Below, piece after piece: positions 54,216 to 64,000 of a stretch of 64,000 nucleotides of DNA. Within the stretch, counting starts at the first letter, position 1. Each line of letters begins with the position of its first letter. Source of the DNA: Heterodera schachtii. Lineage: Eukaryota > Nematoda > Chromadorea > Rhabditida > Heteroderidae. The position numbers and the translations under genes are program-made. The stretch is from positions 263,671 through 327,670 of the forward strand of contig SIJG01000017.1 of NCBI GenBank assembly GCA_023374025.1. Direction: 5' to 3'. The notes below the pieces were generated by a model that was not told the origin of the DNA, searched no databases, and saw only the letters and a list, made by a program, of their open reading frames with translations.

Positions 54216-57200
54216 CTTTTCCGTCTTCCCTGTTTTCTTTCTCCTTTTTTTTGTTTGTTTGTTTTTGTCTCTTTTTTCTTTTTCTTTTAATGTCCATTAT
54301 TTCTTTTTGTTTCTCTCCTGTTTTCTTCAGTGTTTCTTTTTTCTCTGTTTCTTTTCTCTTAATTCCTTCAACTTTTTCTCTTTCTTTTCCCTTACATTAT
54401 GAAATGTGTCTGCCCGTGCCAATTGCTTTTCCCTTTGTTTTCGCCGCTGTCCATTTTATTTTTATGGCCAGCGGCCATTTCGAAATTTGCTCTTTTGAAA
54501 TTCTTTTTTAAATGACTCACCCTTTCCAATTCAAATCAATTCATTTTTCATTTAACATTTCATTACATTATAATGCATGGACATAATTTTGTGTTAATTC
54601 TCTCTCTTCCTGTGCTGTGTTTGTTTCTTTTGTTGTTTTTGTTTACCCCCGGGGAATTTTCGATTTTTTTTTTCCTTTTTTATTCACTTTTTTCAACACA
54701 AAAGTGGAAAGAAAAAACAAATTGTCATTCTCTTAAATATATACCCCTCACAATTACTGATCCTGATAACTGATAATGATGCCATTTCCAATTTATTTTT
54801 TTCCTTTTTTTACACTTTTGAAATCATTTAAAAATGTAAAAAAAAGAAGGAAAAGTTGTACAATTTTCCCCGTCCAACCCAACCCATCCGCCGCGGATCG
54901 CCGTCCATCGTCTGGGCCAACAAAACATTTTTTGTTGCCCCCCCCCCCCCCTCTCTCTGCTGCTGTTGTCCTTTCCCATCCCATTTTCCATTTCCGCGAG
55001 GATGGCTCCCCTCCCCCACTGCCCTTTAAATTTGTGAAGCGATCATTCCGGAGGATGCGGGAGAAGGGGGGGGGGGGGGGGAAGGGCTGAGTCATCATCA
55101 CCATCCGATGCTTTATTTATTTATTTAATCAATTCTAAAAAAATTTTGCCCAATCATCTGACAAATGGACCGTCTCGGACAATTTACCCCCGCCCCTCCC
55201 TCCCCTCTGTCCACCCTCACGTCCCGATCACATTCCCTCCCCTGCCCCTCCATCCATCCCTCTCCGTCCACTCCGTCCGATCACTTTTCCTCCTCATTTT
55301 TATCCACTTTACTCCGTTCCTATTTGATCGTCCACCTTACTTATATTACCACCCCGACCCGATCTCCCCTTCTCCCCCCCCCCCCCCCTCCACCGCCGAT
55401 CCGTTCGGCCATCATCAAAATTTTGCTTTCGAGCACCACAAAATGTCCACACCCCACAAACTAAGTGTGGTGATGATGAGATGATTTGTTCAATCACTCG
55501 TCATCCGTCGTTCGTCCGTTCGTCCGTCTGTCTGTCATTCTTCCGCCACCCATTCACTCCCCCCCCCCCCTTCCCCCCAACATTCCTCCGCCGGTCTTTC
55601 CCCTCCCAGCTGATTTGCCTTTTGCCAAATGCATAATATTAATTATCCATTTAATCAATGCGAATTCTTTTTTCCTTTTTTATATCATACCCATTCATAT
55701 TATTCGAATGCAATTCCATTTTCATAAATCGTTTTGTGTAAATTCCAATTTTCTCCCTCAACTTTTGGTTCACTTCCCGCTGCACGTTAATTTGATTTTT
55801 GGGACTGTAATTAAATCCGTATTTTTTGTTAACTAAAAATGAATAATAATTATTTACACAATTTTCCTCTACAAAAGTTTCATTCTGTATTCAAATTTTA
55901 TTCTTTTTTATTTATTTTAATTTAAATAATGCAATTATCTTCATAATTAACGTTTCGCTTTCCCCTAAAGAAGCAACAATTGCTTCTTTAATCGCTTTTT
56001 GCTGCTTCTTATCTGACCTCACTCGTATCAAAATTTGTGTTTATTAAATACCAATTCACAATGACTTGTTGTTTTTCAGGCTTTTTGGTTTTTGGTCGCC
56101 AACATTTCTCATTTTAGCCTCCCCCCCCCCCCTCCCCTCTCTTTCATTTGTGAATTATTAATTTTATATTCCTCTCCTTTTTATTTTTGATTTTCACAGC
56201 CTTTTTCAGTATCTAAGAAAGGCAATTAAATTTTGACTCCTCAATTATTGTTATTATAATTTTGGGGATGGCCTTTTCCGCGGGAGTTAATCACAGCACC
56301 AACTAAATTTCCTCCACTTTTCCTCAATTCCAATTTTCGTCTCTTTACTCACTTTTTTTCGCGCTCATCCAATGATTACCCCCCCCCCCCCCAGGGGCCC
56401 GGCGAAAATAATTTTGTTTGATTTATATTTCCAAATCTTTTGGCCAAGGGAAAGAACCTTTTCCCCTTTACCCTTTCCTCGGGGGGCCGGCCCTTTACAC
56501 CCCCCACCCCCCCCCCCCCTTTTTCCCCATTTCTCCCCCCTTTTTTCCCCCTCCCCGCCCTCCGCTTGCGCAATAATGCAATGAAGTGCCAGGCGGTGGC
56601 CCATTTTGTGGGATTATATGATGAAATTCAAACAATGGGACGGAGGAGAAAGTCATTTGCGGTTAATTGGGTCCATTTTTTGGAAAAATTCAATTTTGTA
56701 CGTTTTTGAACCTTGTTGCAATGGTATTTTAAAGCTTTTCAATTTTAAAATTTAAAATGATATTTTATGCAGCAGCACAGAATGCTTTTCGAAGGCATTC
56801 TCTCCTCCCCGCCAACAGACCAACCATAAAAATACTCATAAAGGTTGTTTTTGCTCAATTCTTCTTCCCCACCCAATAGATTTTCATTTAATCCCATTTC
56901 CTTTTTCACACTTTATCAAAAATATTTTAAATGTTTTTGATTTTTTAAAATTGTTTTTTTATCTTCTGAATTGATTGTTTATGATATTATTTAATAACAT
57001 ATGACCACAATTCCAATGTCTTCGCAACCTCAAAACCTCCTCCAAATGATCACATTTTGATCAAAAAATTCAATTTTATTCCTCTCCCAAAGTGTCGTCG
57101 TTCTGCTGCTGCTGAACTCCAACCATAAACAATTTATTACCCCAGCGACATTTTCAACATTTCTTCAGTCTCAACTATCGCCACAAAATGTGCGCGTCCC

Positions 57201-60200
57201 GTAAAACATTTTATTTGATTTATTTCCTAACCGGTCGTCCCTTCCGCTTAATCGCGATTCCGCGACGCAAATCCGCGCGGCCCTTGACGCGCGCTACGAA
57301 GTGCCAGCCCCTAAGGGCTTAATCAAACATAAACACCCTCCCCCCCCCTCCCCCTCTCATCAACAATTACCTTAGCCGCTTCATCTCTTCCCTGCCCAAC
57401 AATTCTTCATATTCTCGTGGGTGAGGGCATAAAATCATCGGACGGGCAAGCCGCCAGATCAAGTGAAGTCTCGAGAGTGGCGATGGTACCCCACAAGGAG
57501 AGGGGAGGGGAGGGGGGGGAATGCTGACGGTGGGAGGGGGTGGTGGTGGGTGAGTCAACACACAAATAACGGGGGGGGGGGGCACACCACCGCCACTTTA
57601 ATCATCAGCATCATCTTGATGGAAGTACACAAAATGTCCAAAATGAAATTAAAGTGGTTGTTTCGAGCTGTTGAGTGGTGGCCGATGTTCCGAAATTAGG
57701 GTTAGCCATTTACAGTTCACAGAAAAGGGAAATTACAGTAGTCCAAAAAATAATTACCTGCTTAATTAGTCGGTTTTCCAATATCAATATTCCTATTTTT
57801 TGTTCTTCAACCATTCCTTTTTTCGCATCAATGCCAAAGACCACACATAATCCGTGGCGTTCCAAATCATTTTGGACTGATAATAAACGGGGGCGAAACA
57901 TTCTCTCACTCACTAACCATTCATTGGTTGGTACATTCGACGGAGCTTTGGTGTTGAGCAGAGAGAGATAAGATAAGAGGAAATAGAATTTTGCATGCGA
58001 AGAAGTGGGTGGTGGGCACTGCTGAAAGGTGGACAAAACGGACAAAACACCCCCCCCCCCCCCACCCATTCATTTTTGGCGAGGAATGCCATCGTCGGAA
58101 AGGCATCAAAGGACGGGCGGAGGGCACCGGGGAGGAGGGGACACGGGAGAGAAGGGACATGGGAGATGGACAACATCCCCCGCCTTTACCCCCCCCCCCC
58201 CCCCCCCCCCCCTCGCCCGTCACTCACTCATTAGTCAGTCAGCCCAACAAATAATATATGTGAGTATTCTTCACCCATTTGCATATGATGGGTCAAGGAG
58301 AGAGCAAATAAAACTCAATACCCTTAACATTTCATTATTCGTAAATGATATTAAGAAATAGAATTAATTGTCTGCTAATTTAGTTGTCCTACCCAATTAG
58401 GGACAATGGGATGACTGAATATTCGAGTTTCATTTAAATTTTCTCGATTCAATTTTCAATCCAAAGTTTAATCTTCCCGCCCTATCTTCTCAAATTTGCC
58501 CTCTCGGCACTCTCGAACTCATTCTTGACCATTATGCCCTTACCATTAATTTGTTGCGGAAATGCGCGGGCACTAATAAAATTTTATCGTTTTATTTGAT
58601 CAGTAAACTTATGGACGATTAGCAAACCCTCGGACTTAACGCGCAATCCATCAAAATTTGCCGTGTTATTACTGTCATACAAAGATTGTCTATGCCCATA
58701 ATTCAAGTTGAAAAGACCAACGAAAACAAGCCGTTTTATCGAGACAACAAGCATATCCTTCTCCACTCATCCCAATAATCGTAATTATTAATTAATTATA
58801 ATTAGTGTTTGTTCAATGCATCGCCGGTGTTTAACATTTACAGAAAAACAATTTTATTTCTCAATGGCTAAAATTTATTTGCATATCCTTTTTGCTTTTT
58901 TGACTTGCAAAAAAGCCTTGGCTTGCTCCTCCACACATTCAAAGTGTCAACATTTCCACAGGGAATTGCCAATTGTCTTCCAAAAGCGAGTTTTGCCGGG
59001 GGGGGGGGGGAAGGAAGAGGATGTTTTTGATTTGCCCTCCTCAAATTGGAAGGGTTCTCTCCCCCGCTTTCCCCTCCTCCGCTGGAGTTACTTTCGATTT
59101 TCCAACTTTTCCTCCCTCATTTCCCTCCTGGGACATTTGGTGCCTTTGCGCGATTCCCTCGGGGGAATAATTTTTTTTCTCGTCCGTATATATCCTTCCG
59201 AATATGTATAAATGTGCTGGTGCAGCCCAAGGGCAAAGCTATTTTTCGCTTGCTGCACCCCGCCCTTCCCCTCCCTTTTTATTCCCCCCATTTGCCTCAC
59301 TCTTTCTCCCTCCCCCCCCCCCCCCCCCTCCCCTCTCTCTTCTCACATCACACCCTCGTCCAAAGTCTCTTCCTCAACCCAAGGTCATTTCCCTCCCCTC
59401 CCTCTTTTTCCCTTTTATTCCTCCCCCATTCCCTCTCTGTCCCTCCCTCAACCCAACCACCCCTTCCCCTCCCCCTTCCCCCTCTCTCCCCCCGGGGGGA
59501 CGGACTTTCGAAATAACACATATTTTTGGCGCATATCCCGCCACAATTGTTATTTTTAGCCTTTAAGTTCACTCTTCTTCCCTTCCTCTCCTCTTAAGGT
59601 TTTTTAACAAAAACATAATTTTTGATGATTTTCTTCCCAATTTTTAAACATTTTTTTTACCTAAAAGGGAAATGGCACCAAAGAGGCGGCGAAATAAAAT
59701 AAATTAATGCAAATTGGGGGCACGAAAAGGCGCAAAATGTTAAAAGCAAAAGCAAATTGGCCGTCTCCGTCTGCTGAAAGAAAATGCAAAAAAAAAAAGG
59801 GAATATTTTTTTCTCTTTTTTTATTTTTAGTGGAAAAATTATTTGACATTTTATCTGTGCCTTCAATCATTTGAGCTGTGAATTTCCTTTTTCATTTTTC
59901 TTTGCCAAGTGTGACTTTAATAAATTCCCCCCCCCCCTCCTTTTTTCCCAAATTCCGTCTTAAAACATTAAATATTCACGCTAAAATATCGAATGATGAA
60001 AGCATTGAATGTGACACCCTTCCAAAATTTTAATTTGCATTTTATAAATTCTTTTCATTTTTGGATAATTTATTTTATATTTCCAATTTCAAATATTTTA
60101 AGTGAATAAATGTCCCTTTTTAATGAGAAAGGTCAATCCGAAAAATGCACAAATTATTTGCATTAATTTATTCTATTTTTGCATTTGTTTTATTCGTTTT

Positions 60201-60311
60201 CCATCCTTTTAAATAATTTGTCATTTCCCAATGATTTCCTTTGTTTTTCAGATTTATTTGATTTACAGCGCAAATTGTGCAGCATTAATTAGTAATTGAA
60301 TTTTCTCACAA
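54216..60311. other. Gene-free region upstream of the innexin
   Basis: About 6 kb of AT-rich sequence broken by C runs, with proline- or glycine-rich chance frames. A GC-rich island at 57229-57315 (repeated CGCG, for example CCGCGCGGCCCTTGACGCGC) stands out and has no assigned role. No supported exon. Confidence 0.45.
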
Positions 60312-63300
60312 ATGGCCCTGCCAATGGTCGGCGGCGTTTATTTGGGCCATTTGTGGCGCGGCACAACCGGCAAATTGCGCGCATTGGCCCGTCCGCTGCT
60401 CAAAGATGGCATCGGCGACCGAATGGACAAGGGCAATCTGTGGGTGGTGCCCGGCTTCACATTGCTCGTCTTTGCCATTCTGTGGACAACAAAACTGTGA
60501 GTGAATTATCCCCACTTTTTACTCATTAATCCCCCCCCCCTTTTCCCATTTTCCCCTTATTTTTTGTAATTTTCCCTTTTCGTCCGACTCTCTTTTCCAT
60601 CCGTTGTCGTCCCAACTTATAATTTGTTATTGTACAAATTTAATTGTTGCTTTTTCAGTTCCAAAATTGCCCTGGAGGAGTCCACTTGCCGCGGGGCATC
60701 CATTTATGACTTTGCTGGCACACAGCTGGACGAGGACGCGAAAAGGCATTGCCAGACCGCGAAAAGGTATTACGTTGGGCCGGACGAGGCGTTTTCGTTG
60801 GACCACAATTGGCGCAAACAGCGGGAGGTCAAAAACCCGGAGGTGGGCACAAAATGCAATAATATTATTATTATTTATTTATTTATTTTAAGTAAATATT
60901 AATTAATAAAAAAATTGATAATTTTCCAATTCTTTTAATTGATCGATGAAAGTGTTTATTTAATTATTTATTTTTTATTTATTTATTTGTTTGTTTGTTC
61001 AGTGGATCCTTTGGTTTTGGGCTCCAATTGTGTTCGTCATGTACGTGTTAACTCGGTTCATGTGGACTCTTCTGCTTGAAAACCAAGGCGAGAAATTGCC
61101 CATTAAAGCAATTAACAATTTATAAATTAATTATTTTAGGCATTAATTTTGCCAACGTCGTCTCCGCCTCGCAAAGCATAACGGTGGAACACGACGGAAT
61201 CACGGAGATTGACGAAGAGAAATTAGCCGACCGATTGCCGGTGATTGTCGAGAACTTCCGGTGCGCTTACTCCTCAAGGTGGGTGCTATTGCTGCTTCAA
61301 TTTGGCTAATTGCCCTAATTAATTAATTGGTTCATAAAATGCCATTCTTTCTCTTTTCAGGGCTTACGCCGCCTTTTTGGCCTTCGAATGTTCATTGGTC
61401 ATGTCTCCTCTGCTGCTTCTGCTCTTCGTCCTTCCGCTGATGATCGGCGGTGCCTATCGCTCCTGGGGTTTGGACATCGCTCGCGCGTGGTGGGAGAGGA
61501 GAGATTGGTCGGTTAGCAACGGATTACAAAATTCTCAATTTCTAAATTAGTTTCGGCTCTCACCACCGACGGTCCCAACGCGAGGGAGGGGGGGGGGGGG
61601 GGCAGTGCACGGGGTACGAACAAACCAGGGCTGGGAGGGACTGCATTCCGCTTACATATTCCGACAATTTTTTAGGATTCGAGACTATTTTGTTACATAC
61701 GGTGCATTGCGACCCCTCCTCCCCCGCGGTTTCCCCCCGTATCAATCCCCTACCCGTGAAGTTTAAAAAAACACTTTTTAAACAGAAATTTTTCAAGAAA
61801 AAAAAAACAATTTAAAACAAATTTAACGGGGGAGGGTGAACGAACTGCTCCCAGTACAAACACTCCCCCCCCCCCCAAGGGAGTTTCTTAAGAAAAGGAC
61901 AGTAAATGGCTGAGGGACATTTTTTCCCCGGGTGCCCCGAAAATCCTCAGTTTTAATTTTAAAAACGTCACATTTCCTACCCCCCATTCTCCAACTCAAA
62001 AATTTTGAGAACAAAGTCAGAATTTTAAGAATGTTTCTCAAGAAACCAAAAACAACTTGCGAGAGTTCTCACTAATTATCCCATTTTCTTGGCAATTAAT
62101 TAATTAGTCTCTCCACTGACTTTCTCTTCCCCTCATTCAGGCAAGGCTCTCCGTTGGTCCCTTTTTACGAATCTTCCATTGGTATCTCCAACCATCGTCC
62201 CGTGGTGCCATTGATCCCTCGGATCACTTACTGCGACTATCACTTTGTTTCGTTGGGTAATTCGCATACGCTGACTTATCGCTGTTACATGGACGCCAAT
62301 TGGCACGAGCGAACGGCACTTTTCACATGGTAAAGTATGATCAGTTAATCCGAAATGAAAAAAAATGATTTTGAATAATGTTCAGGGTTATGCTGACTTT
62401 TCTGGCACTGATCAACATGGGCAATTTGGTTTTTTGGTTCGAATGGACCGTTCGAATGCGCTTTCGGCACCAACGGCGCGGATGGGTCATCAAAAAGTGG
62501 CTAAACGCGGACGGATTCAACGAGGCCGAATTGGCACTGATGATGCGCTTCGCAGAGAGCTTCAAAATGGGCCAACTGCTCTATTTTTATTACATTGAGG
62601 TGAGAAATAAAAAAACCAAATTAAATGTTTTGTTTATTTCTTTAATTTTTCAGGCCCACACTGACCGAGTGGTGGCGAGTGCCTTTTGCACGGCACTGTT
62701 TGCCCGTTGGTTGGAGAAGCGGCAGCGACGGAAGACGGCGGCACTTGCGATTGGAATGTCTCCGCCCGACGACGACTCGTCGTCGGCGGCGCCGGCCCGC
62801 GGCAGTGTCAGCGGCACGGCCGCGATGAACGCGTACAACGCAGCAGCAATGCCGCTGATCCCCAACGAGGTGGCGGTGGGTGCTCCTCTCCCGGACCACC
62901 ACCACTATCATACCGTATCCACACCGTATCGACCTCCTCCCGATTGTACAATACCATCACTGTACAACCATCCGTCACAACACCTTCAGCAGCGGCAAAA
63001 GTCAAAGTATTTTGTCGTCCAAACGGAACCGTTCGGACCGACGCGCATTGTGAAGCGCAAAGATGAGGAGACGACGCCACTCGCGGAAGCGACGACGCCG
63101 GAGCAGCGGAAGAGCCGGCGACGCTGGTCCATCCGCGGCCTAATGAGACGTGTGAGCCGTTTTCCTGCTTTGTCCTTTAGTTTTTTATTTGTTTTTTGTT
63201 GCCACTACCATAGTCCATTTTGAATACGGTATGGATACGGTAGAATACGGATTATTAGCCAAAATGGGAATGATGCTTGATTTCTGACTCATAGATCTCG

Positions 63301-64000
63301 AAAGACAGTTTCTTCGCTTTTGTTATTATTAATTTATACAGTTGTGAAACTAATGGAAAATAACCATTTGTTTTTGCTTACTGTAACCCATCAATTACCG
63401 TATTTTGGCGTTATCTGACCGTAAATTATGAACCATTTTTGAGTGTTGCTTTTTTGAAGTGGAAAATTGGCGTTTTTCTGGCTATTCTTTGGAATTTCTG
63501 AAATTTGACTTCACTTTTAGAATTTCTAATAAAAGAATTGGCAATTTCTATTCAAAATTTCAATTTTCGTTTTCCCTCAGATGTCAACCAATTACGGGTG
63601 GAACATTGGCATGGAAATGCCACCGCTGCGGCCCGTTCCGACAGCACCCTATCCGACCCCACCAAATGCCGCTTCCTTCTCGGACGCATCGACGGCATTG
63701 ATGCGCAGCAGTCGGTCACATTCCATCATCCATTCGCCTCGATCACCGCCGGGTGACGGTAAAAATAAACGATTGATTATTGTTTAATGAAATTAATTAG
63801 TATATATTTTAGTTATCCCGCCCGAGTTGGCGATGGGCACTCCGAGCACAAGCGCATTAGTCGGGCGAAGAAAAGCACGGTCGCCAAATTTGGCAGCAGA
63901 AATTGGACGGGACAGTTTGTGCCGTGGGCCGGAAGAGGAGGAAAGGCGAGCGGAACGGAGAAGACAAGCGGAGGAGCGGAAAAAGTCGGAGCAAGAAGAA
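60312..64000 (+). CDS. Innexin gap-junction protein (3' end beyond window)
   Basis: Four-pass gap-junction subunit of the innexin family. ATG at 60312 (MALPMVGGVYLGHLW). Exons: 60312 to about 60497, 60659-60842, about 61003-61087, 61140 to about 61279, 61361 to about 61507, about 62151-62330, about 62387-62599, 62654-63150, 63582-63759, and from 63813 to the window end without a stop. TM1 is VVPGFTLLVFAIL; loop 1 carries two cysteines (ESTCRGAS, KRHCQTAK); TM2 is WILWFWAPIVFVMYVL; TM3 lies in LVMSPLLLLLFVLPLMI; loop 2 has the family-like PRITYCDYHFVSLGN and a second Cys in LTYRCYMDAN; TM4 is LTFLALINMGNLVFWFEW. The long cytoplasmic tail is Ser/Pro/His-rich and ends here in a charged Arg/Glu helix. 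The loops are divergent from textbook innexins. The intron at 61088-61139 begins with GC. Confidence 0.85.
61509..62140. other. Largest innexin intron, with G and C runs
   Basis: Holds a G run at about 61588-61601 and a C run at about 61864-61876, and a moderately GC-rich stretch around 61610-61740 that does not code. It is the longest intron seen in this gene. Confidence 0.5.

Larger units (their letters stand above)
51446..61880. repeat. Cluster of long poly(C)/poly(G) tracts
   Basis: At least two dozen uninterrupted C runs of 8-20 bases lie on the plus strand (for example near 51446, 52466, 53204, 53226, 54003, 54938, 55374, 56121, 56381, 57343, 58050, 58190, 59309, 59926, 60531, 61864), against about six G runs (51951, 55066, 57569, 58999, 61588 and a shorter one near 57512). 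They sit in intergenic DNA and innexin introns. Such runs are much rarer in the first 51 kb. Confidence 0.85.

Noticed and set aside
53963..54511. 182-codon Ser/Leu-rich frame and its Arg/Glu-rich antisense
   Set aside because: Translations of a (TC)n tract with no splice sites, domain or codon bias.

Overview
The window reads as a nematode genome, most likely a plant-parasitic tylenchid of the cyst-nematode type. It shows small AT-rich introns with TTTYAG acceptors, GC-rich short exons and typical nematode gene families: a KIN-29/SIK kinase, a nuclear hormone receptor, a MOLO-1/TPM-type membrane protein, an innexin, a SULT sulfotransferase and a MYORG-type GH31 glycosidase. Several introns start with GC instead of GT, a trait reported as raised in Globodera. 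The species cannot be fixed from the sequence alone. There is no prokaryotic gene organisation, CRISPR array or prophage.

Layout: 1-2326 is a minisatellite with a 175-bp higher-order unit built from 27-31-bp monomers. 2.3-8.9 kb is a scrapyard of repeats: a 5S-rRNA-like Pol III-type sequence, a truncated frameshifted copy of the kin-29 gene found intact at 31.6-37.5 kb, and an inverted 1.3-kb copy of the tail of the sulfotransferase gene at 17-20 kb. 8.9-12.8 kb carries two minus-strand genes for a TPM/MOLO1-like membrane protein and a cysteine-free secreted protein. 12.8-17.2 kb is largely empty. 17.2-18.8 kb is the sulfotransferase (+) and 21.7-26.7 kb the GH31 gene (+), with a decayed duplicate exon and a fold-back element in its second intron. 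27.3-31.2 kb is a second tandem array (about 82 bp, roughly 47 copies). 31.6-37.5 kb is the complete 18-exon kin-29/SIK gene (-). 41.7-43.7 kb is a complete nuclear hormone receptor (-). 45.4-46.3 kb holds unassigned exons (-). 47.3-49.7 kb is an MFS transporter (-). 49.7-60.3 kb is gene-poor and full of poly(C)/poly(G) and (TC)n tracts. 60.3 kb to the window end is an innexin (+), cut by the window edge.

The genes are not an operon. They are separate multi-exon loci for signalling (SIK kinase, nuclear receptor), gap junctions, membrane transport, receptor accessory function and metabolism. The most informative signals are structural: two minisatellites with higher-order organisation, fragments of neighbouring genes copied into one repeat-rich zone, nested fold-back elements, hAT-type MITEs with 8-bp target duplications, and four to five GC-AG introns that are needed to keep conserved domains in frame. 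Exon boundaries were worked out by eye from reading-frame continuity and family resemblance; no similarity search was run.
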